Positions 48,287-60,941 of a stretch of DNA of 64,000 bases are shown here, piece after piece. Within the stretch, counting starts at the first letter, position 1; the number at the start of each line of letters is the position of its first letter. The notes under the pieces are model-generated. The model saw only the letters and a list, made by a program, of their open reading frames with translations, was not told where the DNA came from and made no database searches. Source of the stretch: Phanerochaete sordida (taxonomy: Eukaryota > Basidiomycota > Agaricomycetes > Polyporales > Phanerochaetaceae); NCBI GenBank assembly GCA_019973155.2, contig BPQB01000008.1:248001-312000 (forward strand), in the 5' to 3' direction. The position numbers and the translations under genes are program-made.

Positions 48287-50376
48287 CTCCTATGCCGACG
48301 AAGGCCGCTGTGGACTTGGGGTGAGCGGGAGGTCGAAGGAGCGGGAGGAGACGAGGGAGGAGACGGAGGGAGGACGCAAGCGAGGGCGAAAAGGACAGAC
48401 GGGCGACGGAGGAATCTTCACGAAGAGAGACGGCAAAATGTTGCCGACAGGGAGAGCATGCCACCACAAGGGCAGCGTCAATCACAGGAGGCTTGCTCCG
48501 GTCTGCCGAGAGACGCACCTCGTCCAAGCGCGGTCGCGGTCTGGGGCCTGGCAGGCATCCTCGCTGCTGGTGGCCGTTCCTGCAGACCTGCCTATCTCGC
48601 ACGCGACGCCCGACGTCGGTGGTGCGTGCATCTTCTCAGGGTGTGAGAAGCTTCGTCGGGAAATCGAGAAGCGCGCCGGGTTACCCACGATGACAGCGCG
48701 ACGTGCACAGCCAGAGCAGGCGGCGGGAGGGGATTTGCGCTGCTCGGTACCGCGCAGATCCAGCAGACCTTATATCCCAGGCACCGAGGCAGCCAAGACG
48801 CCTTTAACGGCTGTAAGTTAATGTGTCGGATGCGCAGTCCCTAGCGGGTTTCGGGTCGTGGCGGCGCAGGCTATATTTGCAACATCCCCCACCGCCTCCA
48901 GGGTGCGCTGCGCTTTGCATTTCCTGTCCCCGCATCACCAGGTCGTGGCTGACGTTCTCTTTCAGTCGGAGCGGCCGTGCATTGCTCGACCGCGACGCGA
49001 TGGTCTGGCGACCGTACACGGCGTCCCCTGAGGCCTGAGCGCGAGCGCTGAGCACGAGGCGAAACAACGCGGTGTCCGCACCTGCCATGACCCCCTGCCC
49101 CCCTCTGGCCGGCTACCGCATCCTGTAGAGCGCTGCCGCTGGTACAGTAGCTGAAGGTCGAGCAGACCATCTTGGCGCGTATCGTACGCAAACCTGAAGT
49201 CCAAGAAGTTCCCATGACCGAAGGACTTTGAAGAGGAAAGCCGGGGCTGTCGTTGAGTCTGGGAGGTCATGAGCATGCTAGGAAGGAGCATCCAGAGGTG
49301 AGTTAGCATAACATTGCTGCGATAGATATTGTTGACAACGACCAGTTGCCTGAGCTGCAGTCTGAGCTGCCCCGGTGGTGGAGAGGTCGGTGCGAGGTTG
49401 GATGACAATGATGCGCAGCACAACGTGGTGGTTCAGATGTATCCTAGTACGTTTCTCATCTTGAGCACTGAATGATATATAGCATTGCACGTCAGACTCC
49501 CATGAGATATGCAAGAAGCACGCTCCCATCAGGAAGACAGCCTCAAGCTCAACCGGCATAGAAATCCTACTACTCTTCTGTACCGCACACATCATCGGCT
49601 TGGTTCGGCTGATTGCGAGGCGCATCGAGGCGCATTCTCGATACCACGGATTTTTTCAGAGCACGCGAGAAGGCAGTGGCACGCGAAGAGCAGGAATTCG
49701 ACCACGACATCCGCAAGCTGGATTGCGCCGCCAGAAGCGGCCTGACCTAGGCCTGGAGCTCTGCATGCTCTCGAAGGAATGACGATTCACCCGGGCCCTT
49801 GCGATGTATACTGGGCCATCGCAGATGGCTCGACCCTCGTGAGCCTTGTGCAGTGAGTGCCTTACATTTTTGCAGACGTTTGTCTGACATTCGTTGTCTC
49901 AGAACGCGACGCTCTCAGCCCAGGCACACTTACTTCGAATGCTTTGCGGCCTCTTTGACGGCTTTGTTTGGCCAGAGGCGTTGCTGTGTACGCAGCAGAT
50001 ACGAGGACAAAGCCACCTACCATGCAGTTGGTTAAGGCTTCGCCCGACGAATCGGAATCGTCGTGGCCACTCAAAGCACCATGGCGACGTGAGTGGCGTG
50101 GCCATTCGCCTGCGCCATGTCCCGGGTCCGCGTAACTCAAGTATCCATCGCCTTTGGTGTCGCAGCCCCAGAGCGCGCGGGCTGTCCTTGGGACAATACA
50201 ATCCTTCTTCTTCCTTGTCATCATGAACGGTACGCTGAGCTCTTTGGTGCAGCAGCACTGCTTACTTCGCGAGCAATATATATATAAACATACAGTGGTC
50301 CTCGACGAGGTGGTCAACGATCATCTTCCCGCTTTTTCCCTCTAGGCACAGGTGCCTACTTTACACATCCTTTAGC
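48287..50376. other. 2.1 kb stretch without a supported gene
   Basis: Holds the deacetylase promoter at its left end and the promoter of the next rightward gene at its right end. Between them I found no coding frame with a domain, signal peptide or consistent splicing. Confidence 0.45.
50275..50286 (+). promoter_or_regulatory. TATA box candidate
   Basis: An ATATATATATAT-type run followed by AAACA, about 95 bases before the ATG at 50377. Confidence 0.45.
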
Positions 50377-51578
50377 ATGGCACCCGAACGCCATCCTTCT
50401 GCCATGTCCCCGCCAACGACTCCTAACAAGCGGAGCGTACCCTACAGCACCGAGTCGCCCAAGAAAAAGGTGTGTATTACCTATGTGCCGTACTCGTCGC
50501 TAACATCCGCCCAAAGACGACCACCATGTTCATCCCGCCTGAAATCCGGTCGCCGCTGCGGCACTCGCCTAAGAAGCCGCCGTCCTCACCACAGAAGCCG
50601 GTCTCCTTACCACAGAGGCCGCAATCATCAATGGCACCCTCGTCGCAGCACGTCGTCTCGGAAGTCGCGATGCAGAAGCTGCGCAAGGGGCTGGACGAGT
50701 CGGAGCGCGCGGACACCGAAGCTGCACCTCGGTGGGGCCAGCCGTGCAGCTTGAATCCTGCCAAGAGCGCGGACTACTGGCTTTTCTCCAGGTCCGGCCT
50801 TCAAGCCTACTTGGACACCAAAGAGGGTGGCTGGAAGCGGGACGAAAGATATAAGGGTATCGTTGGAGATATTGAAGTGTATAAGCAGTCTGTGAGTATC
50901 GCACCTGCGTCTCTTCGGCGGGTAGGGTTGCTGAACACCTGGCAGCAGGTCCAGGGATACAAGCCTACTCTACACGCCGGCGCGAGGTACCTCGTCATCA
51001 TCTCCTCTGAGGGAGTCCTGTCCGCCAATCAGTTCATATCGCCTGAACAAAGAGGAGCGAACGAGTCCTTCATTGCTACACCCTCCTTGTGGGCGTACAC
51101 GCTCGCTCAAATGCTCGGCCAAGGGCATTTTTTCCTGTTCTTCCGCCACGGCGCGTACCTGCAACACGTCAAGTACTATGGGCAGTGTCGCATCCGCGAC
51201 GTGAACGAGCACCTCTCAAAGGAGCAATGGGACGCACTGGACCGCACGGTACGTCCCTGACCTTGTTGTTGCACGGCCTGTGCTCACAACGTTTCTTCGC
51301 AGGAACGAGACGTCGTGGCAGCACTTTCGCACAAACTCTGGGACCACGTCGAGATTCGTGGGGACATCAGAAGTCCTCTTGATCTCAGGCGCCGTGAGCC
51401 TTGGGTGCACGCGCGCATCTATGCCATCGAGCGTGGCCCTCTTATCGCAGCCTTCTTCGAGCATGCCAGGAATGGCGCTTGCAGGGCGGCAGTGCCGCCC
51501 AAGGACACTATTACAGAGGCGAACGGGCCCCGTCGCATCCGTCACCTGCCTAGTCCCGAGGAGATGAAGATGGAGTGA
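50377..51578 (+). CDS. unrecognised soluble protein with SP/TP-rich N-terminus
   Basis: Not recognised. The ATG at 50377 gives an N-terminus with many Ser-Pro and Thr-Pro sites next to Lys (SPPTTPNKRSVPYSTESPKK, then SPLRHSPKKPPSSPQKPVS), as in cyclin-kinase targets. The remaining 250 residues look globular: SADYWLFSRSGLQAYLD, GARYLVIISSEGVLSANQF, SLWAYTLAQMLGQGHFFLFF, AYLQHVKYYGQCRIRDVNEH and HKLWDHVEIRGDIRSPLDL. Introns lie near 50470-50515, 50895-50950 and 51250-51300, and all joins keep the frame. The stop is at 51576-51578. There is no signal peptide or membrane segment. A nuclear or cell-cycle-linked role is possible from the phospho-site pattern alone. Confidence 0.72.
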
Positions 51579-52728
51579 TCTGGCAGGTAGTATGCTAACT
51601 GATGGTTCCCGCCCTTGTGTGCTGCCCAGGATTGTGAGATGATGTGCCTGTAGAGTCGTCTTCATGTCCTCAGCACATTTTATGTTCTATGCATCTAGAA
51701 CCCCTCCTTTTCAATATGATTTTCACGAACCTAGGTGGGTCGCATCATACAACTTTACGAAGGCCACTCCGGGTGCGACCGGCCTTGCTCGCCACATCAA
51801 CCACATCATCTAAGGAATAGTTTCATAGGTATGTCGACTCCCAGAACATTATGAAATATGCATATCGAACTTGGCATTGCAGTTGTGTTGAGTAGCATCA
51901 GCTATGTACAAACGCTATGCACAAGCAGCGACTCTGCTTCTAATAACATAGGCTAGCTACGACACCGTAGCATCTAGGTGCAGCCGTGTAAGTCACGATG
52001 CTCATATGAAAAGTTGAGAACAAATCCACAGCGCTGGCGCTGCGGCAGAGCCCAATCTGCGGCTTCCATCTGCCCAACTTCTTGTTCGTTTCTAAAGTCA
52101 CCATTCCCAACTTTATGCATTTCTACATTGCATCTGCATAGATCCGCTCAACGCCCCATGCATAAAGTGTTGCATGGCTCATGATTCGGCGTCAAGTTGT
52201 ACCCCCAGTCCTGTTCATCTCGTGTCCCTGTGAGTTCTGCTATCCATTCAATCGGTTTGAAACGATGCACTAATACCGAGGGAAGGTAGGTAAAAGACTG
52301 GTGCTTCCCTACATATCAAGGCTCCATGGCTGTGGTCTTTCACCCGTCATCTTACCGTCGTTTACTGATTCACTGCAGGCTGATGATCATATCGCTGCAG
52401 CTCTGTTCCCGCCCATGTGAGTCTTCAACTGTTCGAGGCTACCGCGTTCACCCGGACGTGTGATATTTCTAATACACTCACAATAATAGCTCCACGATCC
52501 GGTACATGCTACCATCGATGATATCCGACGCTGCAACATTCGTTGGTTTCCCTGCCGATGCAGCTTTTCAGCGCGGCCTTGATATCCGAACGAGACGTCG
52601 GCGCGAATGCTCCCGTAAATTGGCCGCATAGGGTGAGGCAGCTGCTCAGAAGAGAGAGATGAGATCACTCTCTGTCCTATTAAAGTGACACCGGCCAGGG
52701 ACTTCCAGGAGGGAAGGGAGGAAAGATA
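51579..52728. other. AT-richer intergenic region
   Basis: About 1.15 kb, less GC-rich than its surroundings. A 138-codon frame on the minus strand (52387-52803) overlaps the start of the next gene and has no recognisable features. No gene supported. Confidence 0.5.
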
Positions 52729-53698
52729 ATGCTCCGTCTCACATCTCCCACTCAGCTTTCTAGCCTTGCTCGCCGACGGTGTCTGCCGCCGTCCTGCCGC
52801 CATGCACGTTCACTTGCGACGGTACGGATTGTTTTGGGTGTGACCTGTGCCTTCGTGCTCATATTTGAACGCCCCAGGTTGTTTCCCATGGCCTGCCTCC
52901 GGATGTCGTCAGCCAACCTAAACCTAATGTTCTTGTGGCTCGCCCAGAAGTACCCACCCTGCATCAGCTCGTCCAGACTGCGAAGAGGTTCCAGGCATGG
53001 GTCCATAAAGCTGCTCCGGGCGCGCGAGTTATGATTTGTGGAGGTGTCGCGGCACGTCTGCACGGCGGGTCGCGAGTAACGAAGGTTAATAAAACTTGCT
53101 TGGGTAGTGCGCATACACTCACATACCCTTTCCGTAGGACCTTGACACGACACTGGACTTCTCCAGATGCACCACCCTCAGTGGGATCGACGCTCTGAAA
53201 GCCGCCATGAGCTGCTCGCCGCGCTTCATCGTCCAGGGCGTCGACACGCTTTTCCACCTGAGCACCACCACCTCAGTAGCAGTCGATTACGTCGACGCCG
53301 CCGTCTTCTACTTCCCGCCGCACGAGGCCGACGAGCTCGTCGTGCCGGTGCCGGGCGCGCCGATGCTGGAGATGCTCAGCGCGCCGACGCTGCTCGTGCA
53401 CAAGATCCTCGCGACGCAGGACCGCCCAATCACGGAGCCTGTGCTCCGCCGCACGAAGCAGCTCGCCGACGCGAGCGATGCACGTTTCCTTGTGTACAAG
53501 TGCCTGCACACGCGTCAGTTCATCCAGCCGATCCACGCGCGCCGCTTCCAGGGCGATGCACAGAGGGTGCTCGCCGCGTTCGCTGCAGTCGCACGGCGTG
53601 TCAGGGTGTGCGGGGATCAAGACTTTGCGGCGTGGAATGCGCTCGCTTCCGCCAGCGGACTAGGACCTGAGTTCAAGATAGTAAAGTCGTTGAGGTGA
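52729..53698 (+). CDS. nucleotidyltransferase-fold-like protein with mitochondrial-type presequence
   Basis: Hypothetical protein of three exons. The ATG at 52729 opens an Arg/Ser/Leu-rich, acid-free N-terminus (MLRLTSPTQLSSLARRRCL, then HARSLAT), typical of a mitochondrial import signal. After an intron comes VVSHGLPPDVV, then LHQLVQTAKRF and VMICGGVAARLHGGSRVTK. The next intron joins this to DLDTTLDFS. The string GG-x-A-x-R-x5-R-x-T-x-D-x-D is the pattern of minimal nucleotidyltransferase folds, and a third carboxylate is available in SVAVDYVDAAVFY. Later LSAPTLLVHKILATQDRP resembles the helix after the active site in such proteins. The substrate is unknown. The stop is at 53696-53698. The fold assignment is inference from motifs. 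Confidence 0.65.
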
Positions 53699-54083
53699 AC
53701 AGAGACATTGACTGCTTACGATGACGTACTTACGGATACTTCGACAGACTCAAGGAACAGGACCAAGCGCAGACTAAGCCAGGTGGAAGAGATATCGGCC
53801 TGTGAACAGATATTCTGGAAATGTACCTTATATACCCTGGTCTTCTCCGGCAACGAATCATACCCGCCTGTTCCCGGTTTCCACACAAGTTGCGGTTGGG
53901 TTTCGAGGAAGTTTTGCGAATCACGATGGCATTAGAGTGTGGTCATATCTAGGGCGCACCACCAACGTAGACAGTGATTTCTCGGTCGCGCCAAAGGTCG
54001 CACAAGTGAAGATTCCTGCATAAAGCATTCAACGAAGCACTGCCTTCAGGCAGCCATAATACACCTAACAATACAAGACCACT
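53699..54083. other. convergent 3' flanks
   Basis: About 385 bases between the nucleotidyltransferase-like gene and CWC22. No gene seen. Confidence 0.55.
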
Positions 54084-56747
54084 TCACCGCCTCGAGTCAC
54101 GTCCACCATACCGCTCGCGCGACGGCGACCTTGAGTACCGCCTCCGTTCGCGGTAATCATCGCGTGGCCTCTCTTTCCTGTCGAAGTCGTCGCGGCGGCG
54201 CGGCGGGGGCGTGACCGAGCGCGAGGGGCTCCTGTCGCGGCGCGCCCGATGCGGGGGCGACGGGGAGCGCCGGCGGTCTCGGCGGTCGGGGCTGTAGTCC
54301 CGGCGACGCGGTGGCGGCGAGTCTCTACGCGTCTTGTAGCGGTCGTCGTCGCGATCACGGTCATCCCTGCGTCGGTCCCGGTCGTCGTCAAACCGGCGGC
54401 GCGGCGGCGAGGGCGAGCGGCGAGAACGCGGTGGCGGGGACCGGGAGTCGTCGCGCCCGCGCCCGTTGCGCGAGGGTGAGCGGCGGCGGCGGCGGCGGTG
54501 GCCCGAGTCATCCGAATCAGCGTCGCTGGGAGAGGAGTCGGTGTCTGAGCTTGAGTCGGTGTCAGAGTCTGAAGAAGAGTCCGAGTCCGAGTCGCTGGAA
54601 TCTGAGGAGGAAGACTCATTCTCGAGCATAGCTCGCCGTTGCTCCATAATGATCCTCGGTGCGTTCTACATGCACACTCAGTACAAAGTCTTGACTAGGA
54701 GAATTTATGAACGACATACCTTGAGATGCTCACGCATCTCCTCTGTTGCGGCACCAAGACCAATACTCGTGAAGTAGTTGATGGCAAATCGGGTATCCTT
54801 CGGGTTATCCATGGGGAACATGCCTCGGCACGCGCTGCGGACCTCGTCGTCCTTGAATCGGTCTGCAACCATCTTCAAGCCCATTGACTCTGTCATTTCC
54901 TGGAGCATGATCTTCAGGAAGATACGGCTACTGGACGTAGTATCTTCTTCCGTGAGCTTCACGCACTCCAGAACGCCCCACGAAATGGAGTCGGTACAGA
55001 AAAGGTGGCCGAAGAACCGTGCGATATTGCGGAGGCGATTCGTCTCGTACCGATGGATCGTGGTGTAGTAGTCGGTGAAGGCGTGCTCGAAGCACTCGTT
55101 CCAAACGCGATTCAGCTTGCAGAAACGTTCGCCAATGAGGCCATAGAACGTCGAATAGGATCGTTCTTGCGAGCAACACTCGATTATCATCTTGCAGAGC
55201 TCGATCTGAGAAGGATGACGATGAGTACGCCACGCGAACATCATGCCACCAAACATACCTCTTGACCCTCCTTCAACTGCACCTTCAGCAGCTTGTGGAC
55301 GGCTTCCTCATAATTCAGGGCGTTCATGATCGTCAAGTAGATGATACGGCGAAGGTTGACCAGGTTAGTCTCCGTCCTGTCTTCGATCCCCTCCTTTTCC
55401 TCTACGGCTTCCTCGTCCTCGTCCTCCTCTTCTGATGACTCCTCCGAGCCAGACTCGTCGTCTTCGTCGTCCTCGCCAAGAATCTCCGCCTTGATAGCCT
55501 TGTACTTCTCCTCGTTCTCCGTGTAGTTCGGGTCGAGCTTGAAGATGTTGAGACCCTCTTGCACCTGGAGCTCGTCTTCGAGGGAGATCTGATGCGTGAT
55601 TTGCTCTTCTTCTTCGACAAGATCCAGGCCCTCGGGGATGATGGGGTTCTCCTTGAACTTGTCCTTGCGGACCTGCATGAGCACTTCGATCATGTACTGC
55701 ACACGGTGGCTGATGGCGCCCTCGTTCAGCACAGCGCGGAACCGTTCGAAGACGGAAGCATTCGCCTTGGGAGAGTTCTCTGCAAGGAAGGCACCGACTT
55801 CGCGCATGAATCCAACGGCGATTTCGATCGAGTCGTCCGTGGGGCGCTCGAGGAGAAGGATGAGGATTTGAAGGGCGAGAATCTCATGCGCAACCTGCTG
55901 GTTTACCAAGTGGGCAATAAAGGTAGTGGTAGAGTGGCATACAGTCTACAGAGCGAAGTCAGCACGGGAGACGTAGTTCCCCAATATCGGAACGCACCTT
56001 GTCATTACGCTTGAACGACCTCCTGAACTGGCTCACCAGTCGTGTGACGACCAGTTCCCCTACCTGAGGGAGCTTCGTGTTGATGACAGCGACCAGAGCG
56101 GCGAAGACAGGCGTGAAGGGTAAACTGGCAGCCTGGGCTTTCATGATGCTCCTGGCAAACAGGCCTCGACCACGAATGAGATTTTCTTGAAATAGCTCAG
56201 GGATGACGTTTTTGATGTTCAAGACGTTAACTCGGTTGACAATACCCGTGATAGACTTGCGCAGGGCGTCCCAAGAGAGTCGCTGATACTCTGCACTGGT
56301 CTTGTCCTTGGCGGCGGCTTCCTGGAGAGCACGGAGACGAGCGGGAGGCATGTACACACCGCCAGAGCGAGAGTTGGTGAGCTTCGCAAATTCCGCTCTC
56401 GCGTCGAAGTCCTTCTCCTTCTCCTTCCCCTTGTCCTCACCCTTCTCCAACTTCTCCAGTTCCATCGCTGCAACGCGCGCAGCCAGCGCACGTTCTCGCT
56501 CAGCGCGCCGTTCGGGGTCGACATCCTGAATTCTCGGGACTTCGACTACACGAGTCCTGGATGGTGGAGACTCCGACCTGCGACGGGTATACGGAGGTGC
56601 GTCAGAGCTCTCTGGTGAAGGAGACCTAGACGTGACTGTCAGGTTCACTGCCACCAGATTGGGAGCATTTCGTACACACCTCTTTCTCTTTTGAAGTGAA
56701 GCGTCCACGTCCATAGACGCAGTCGGGCTCATGGTCGCAGTCGCCAT
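54084..56747 (-). CDS. CWC22: pre-mRNA splicing factor CWC22
   Basis: Spliceosome component needed for activation before the first catalytic step; in animals it also recruits eIF4A3 for exon-junction complexes. The ATG at 56747 opens a Ser/Arg-rich leader. The MIF4G domain includes GGVYMPPARLRALQEAA, YQRLSWDALRKSITGIVNRV, NIKNVIPELFQENLIRGRGL and NTKLPQVGELVVTRLVSQFR. Then come LLERPTDDSIEIAVGFMREV, an acidic stretch (about 55380-55470 on the minus strand) and the MA3 domain (RRIIYLTIMNALNYEEAVHK, ERFCKLNRVWNECFEHAF, FGHLFCTDSISWGVLE). The C-terminus is an RS-type tail of Ser-Asp repeats followed by Arg-Ser-Asp runs, ending GGRDSRR with the stop at 54084-54086. Three introns are visible near 55950, 55260 and 54690. 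Confidence 0.95.
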
Positions 56748-57057
56748 CGTGGTGAATGGTCAAGAGGTTGTTGGACGCAGCATCCAATTGCGGAGAGGAC
56801 TGCCCGACCAATTCGGTAAGCTTTCGGCGGATAGAATGTTTATGCACGTTATTTACATCTATGAGGAACGCTTTGTACAAATAATGAACGCTCAGAGTTT
56901 GGCTATTACTCTGCACATAAATGGCAATTTCGTCATTGTGATTCCCGGTGAGCGCACCGGCCTCTCTTGTGCGGTCGATGGGGCGGAGGCTTTGTGGCGA
57001 TAAACAGTGGGGACACTGCCCAACTATCTTGCACCAGAACTTCTACTACTGCCCGAG
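56748..57057. promoter_or_regulatory. divergent promoter CWC22 / LACTB2-like
   Basis: 310 bases between the two start codons. An AT-rich segment lies near 56840-56940; no clear TATA box can be assigned to either gene. Confidence 0.35.
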
Positions 57058-58213
57058 ATGTCGACGGCGCAGACATTCCCATCCATTACGAGGGTGCGTG
57101 AGCGTCGTCCTTACTGGATTTCTGAGCCAAGCTGACCAGGATTCAAGTTGAGCAAGAACGTTGTGAGGCTTCTGGGCCAGGTATAATTCGGTCTAGATAA
57201 AGCCTTGAACGAGCTGACTCTAGTCTAGAATCCAGGAAAGTTTACGTTGCAGGGTGCGGTCACTTTCGAACCAAAGTGCAGCGAGCGGACGGCCCAGGCT
57301 GATACCCTCAATCATAGGGACCAACACGTACCTCGTTGGTCAAACAAATCCGTATATTCTCGTGGATACAGGCGAGGGAAGGGATTCTTACATCCCCATC
57401 CTCGACGAGGCGCTAGGATCCCCAACCAACGACGCTCCAGAAATTGGCGATATCATCTTCACTCATAGGCATCATGACCACACAGATGGACTTCCTTCGG
57501 TCCTCGCCCTACTCCAGCGTCGATGGAGCGAACAGCATCCGAACACCACCTTTCCAGCGCCGCGAGTTCACAAGCTACCGCTGACGCACCCAAAGCTCGA
57601 CGCGTTGTTTGAGACGCTCCCGCAGGGCTCCTACACGCCAAACGCCTCCGGCGGCGTGCTGCACGACCTGCACGAGGGGCAGACGCTTACTGTGACCAGC
57701 GTGGACGGCGACACCGCTGGACTAGCACTCGAGATTGTGCACACGCCGGGGCACACGCCAGACTCGCTGTGCCTGCTGCTCGCCGCGGACCGCGCACTGT
57801 TCACGGCGGACACTGTGCTCGGCCAGAGCAGCACTGTCTTTGAAGACCTAGGCGCGTACATGTCCAGCTTGCGCAAGCTTGGCGCGCTCAACGCCGCTGT
57901 GCCCGGCCGCCGCTACGACACGCTCTACCCCGGCCACGGCCCCACCGTTCCGCACGACCATGTCGGCATGTACCTCCAGCACCGCGTCGACCGCGAGAAC
58001 CAGGTGCTCGACGCCATCGCGCAGGCGCCGCCCGAGGGCGATGCATGGACGACGTGGACGCTTGTCGGGAACATATACGCGCGCTACCCGAAGGAGCTCT
58101 GGGAGCCCGCGGCGCAGAGTGTGAACCAGCACCTGCAGAAGCTCGAGGCTGAGGGTAGGGTCCAGCGGCTTGGCGGAGAGGAGAGGCATGTGCAGTGGAA
58201 GCTGCTTGCGTGA
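57058..58213 (+). CDS. LACTB2-like metallo-beta-lactamase-fold hydrolase
   Basis: Zinc hydrolase of the LACTB2 (endoribonuclease) group; aspergillus relatives act as thioesterases beside polyketide synthases. The ATG at 57058 gives MSTAQTFPSITRV; splicing with a GTGAGC donor yields RFKLSKNVVRLLGQNPGK, then FTLQGTNTYLVG after further short introns. The metal site is FTHRHHDHTDG (HxHxDH), with VHTPGHTPDSLCLLL, LFTADTVLG and YPGHGP later. The C-terminal winged-helix part (WTLVGNIYARYPKELWEPAA, RVQRLGGEERHVQWKLLA) is typical of LACTB2. The stop is at 58211-58213. No polyketide synthase is within the window, so the general LACTB2 role is more likely than a pathway-specific one. Confidence 0.9.
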
Positions 58214-58360
58214 GATGGGAAGATAGTGGGAATGCGGGTATCTGCTGGGATGCATTGCTGGAAGGAAACGAGGATATACAAGCGTGTAAGCTAATGCCAT
58301 ACAATACCAAGGGGGGAATACGGTAGTTGGATGTCCATGCCTGTAACGCGACGTAGAGGT

Positions 58361-60941
58361 TTACAAAGCATCGAAGTTGATATGATGCGAGGCTCTTCTC
58401 CGTTCCAACTCGTCTTCGCGCTGTAAATAGGAAATTTGTGATAAGCTCACGTCGTACGTGCGAGTATTCAAGCTTACCTTTTCGTTCAGATGGAGCACAA
58501 ATGTAATGATGGCCAGAATAATGGTCGCACCGACGACCGCAACAGTGACCCAGACGATCCACTCGCCAGGTCTCAGGTATAGCTCCTTCCGCCACGAGCC
58601 GTCGCGTTCGACTGGTGGGATAATGACAACCTTCGAGTTCGGGATAACGCCCTCCATATTGATGAAGTGCTCTTCGCTGTGCAGCGTCGACCCGACGAAC
58701 ATGTTCTCGATATAGTTGTTCGTGCGACCGAGGCCGAAGTAGGAGTATGGCGTGAGGAGGCTCTGGTAGCCTGTCTGAGGGAGCTGAGCAGCTACGTCCC
58801 CGATATTAGCTAGCTAGTCGGGATAGCAATATGGGTATCGACGAACCTGCTGCTGCAGATCTCTTTCCTGTAGTATCAAGGACAGTGTACTTGTAGGTGG
58901 CACCTGAGTAGCTGACACCAAACGGCTGGAAGCAGTCAGGTTAGCGAAGGCACAGTACGGGGCGCTGCCCTACTAACATGGTACTTCAGGCTCGAATTCG
59001 GCGCCGAGCACATACCAGAGCCACAAGCTCCATTGAGCACTGCAGCAGCCGGTAAGAAGTGATCTGGGCTATGAGATACAAGGTGCTTACCGATTGCTTT
59101 CAGGAAGAATGCATCGAAGTAGAAGTTGTTCTGCACGAAGACGATATTGCCTTCGCCCTGACGGTCCGTCCTTTGCACCATGATATCCAGAGTCCCCTAC
59201 ACGCGATGAGTCAGCAATGGTCTACGCACACAAAGAGTCCGCTCACATCTTCATCCAAGTCTAAGAAAGCCATACCCTTGGCATCCTTGATGGCACTCAG
59301 GACCTCCGCGCCCTTCTTGAGGACGCTCCAGCCCCTGCGTCCGCTCCCATCCGCCGCACACCCGGCTACGCCCTTGCCGCACGGCACGCTGAACGCGAGC
59401 ATCGGCGTGCGGTCGCTGTTGCGGCCGGTGTCAGACGCGACGACGGCAAGCATGTCGGGAAAGCCATCATGGTTCGCGTCGCCGAGCTTGATGGGCAGCG
59501 GAACCGCGGGGCTCACGGAAGTGTCGAGTACGAGCAGCGCGGGCGTCGCACCCGGGAAAATCGTCGTGGCGGGCGTGCTCGCGAAGTCGGGGTTGTCTGC
59601 GCCCGCGTGGAGGTTGAACTGGAAGTCCGGGTCCGCTACGCACAGCTCCTGCGGCTGCCGGCACACGCGTCTGCCGTTCTTCATGCTGGGCGTCGTCGCC
59701 GAGGCGCATAGCGGGAGTTGCCTGTTGTAGGCGACGTTGATAGCGCAGCCGGAGCCAATACCGGTGGACGACGACACGGAGCTGCAGGTGGTGAAGAGCA
59801 TGTCAATGGTCCCATCACGATCTGGCTCAAGGTCAGCACCATCTCTGGAACAGACTGCATTTACTGACCGACATCGGCGAAGGATACAGTCTGAAGTCCT
59901 GGAGGAAAGGTCCCGACCTGAGCCAGAGAGAACCCCTTATCCTTGTTGTTCACCCAGATCTGGAACTGTTTGTCGCGACCATAGTCACAAACGAGGAACA
60001 AGTCTATGCCAGAGTCAGCACGCGAAATTGCCCGGGACACGAGGCCTTACCAGCCAGACAGTCTCCATTTAAGTCCACAGCAGCATTACTATGCGGGTTA
60101 GACAGTCTGCATTGTGAGCCGCTGAAGTTCGGGTCGGTGCTGCGGTGGGAGGGCAATGTCTTTGAATTCGCTGCGCTACATACAAGAGCAGGCACGCTAC
60201 ATACAGATTGAACATAGAGGCGGGCCGGGACGCGTTCCAGGTGTTTCGCCAGACCTTGAACTGCCCATCCGATGGCGCAGAGGGTACAGTTCCGACGAGG
60301 TCTATCTTGAGGTCTCCGTTCAGATCCATGGGTATAGGCTGCGCTTGGGCGGAAGCAGGCGCAGAGACAGGGTCCAGGTCTACCGGGCAGATTCCTCTGT
60401 TCAATTTCATAACATGCGCCAATCCACTAATGCTCACTGAAGCCTCCCTGTGGTAGACCAAGGTACACCTGCAGCGACACTTGGCTGTGGTCCTGCCCCA
60501 TCACGAGCATATCTAGCTTCCCATCTTGCGTGAAGTCGCCGGGCACCACGTTCAGGACCTTCTGGCGATGCATGAAAGTCGAAGATTTCACAAACGTGTA
60601 CGCCTCTGTACAATCATGAGCGCACTACTCGTCAGCGACGGAAAGGTCGCGTACCATGGTCCCAGATATACACCGCGAGCTCCTGCTGGTCAGGGCCGAC
60701 GGCGACCAGATCGAGGCTGAGTACAATCAATATCAAACACCTATGCACAGCCTATTCGATACACGTACAACTGGTCCCCATTGAAGTCGCCAAAAGCGAT
60801 GACCCTGTCGTTGGAGTCCACGCCCATCGCGCCTGCGCTGAGCATGGAGTTCCCGCTGAACCGTTTTGGGGGGAAAGGCCATATCGCGTCTGCTTGCAGA
60901 GTCGAGAGAGAAAGAGTCAAAAGAAGCAGTTCCGGCAGCAT
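58361..60941 (-). CDS. ITFG1/TIP-like FG-GAP beta-propeller membrane protein
   Basis: Homologue of the T-cell immunomodulatory protein (ITFG1) group, conserved from fungi to animals. The ATG at 60941 gives a signal peptide (MLPELLLLTLSLSTLQADA). A luminal or extracellular region follows, with FG-GAP repeats of calcium-binding type: VDSNDRVIAFGDFNGDQLYV, DLNGDLKIDLVGT, VDLNGDC, and LGDANHDGFPDMLAVV. Near the end come ENMFVGSTLHSEEHF, NSKVVIIPPVERDGSWRKEL, one membrane helix (WIVWVTVAVVGATIILAII) and a short basic tail (REDELERRRASHHINFDAL); the stop is at 58361-58363. More than eight introns. The molecular role of this family in fungi is not settled. Confidence 0.9.

Noticed and set aside
52387..52803. 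138-codon minus-strand frame
   Set aside because: It overlaps the promoter and first exon of the nucleotidyltransferase-like gene and shows no recognisable sequence feature.
54100..54640. plus-strand frames rich in Arg/Val and Glu/Ser opposite the CWC22 tail
   Set aside because: They are the antisense shadow of the repetitive Arg-Ser-Asp tail of CWC22.
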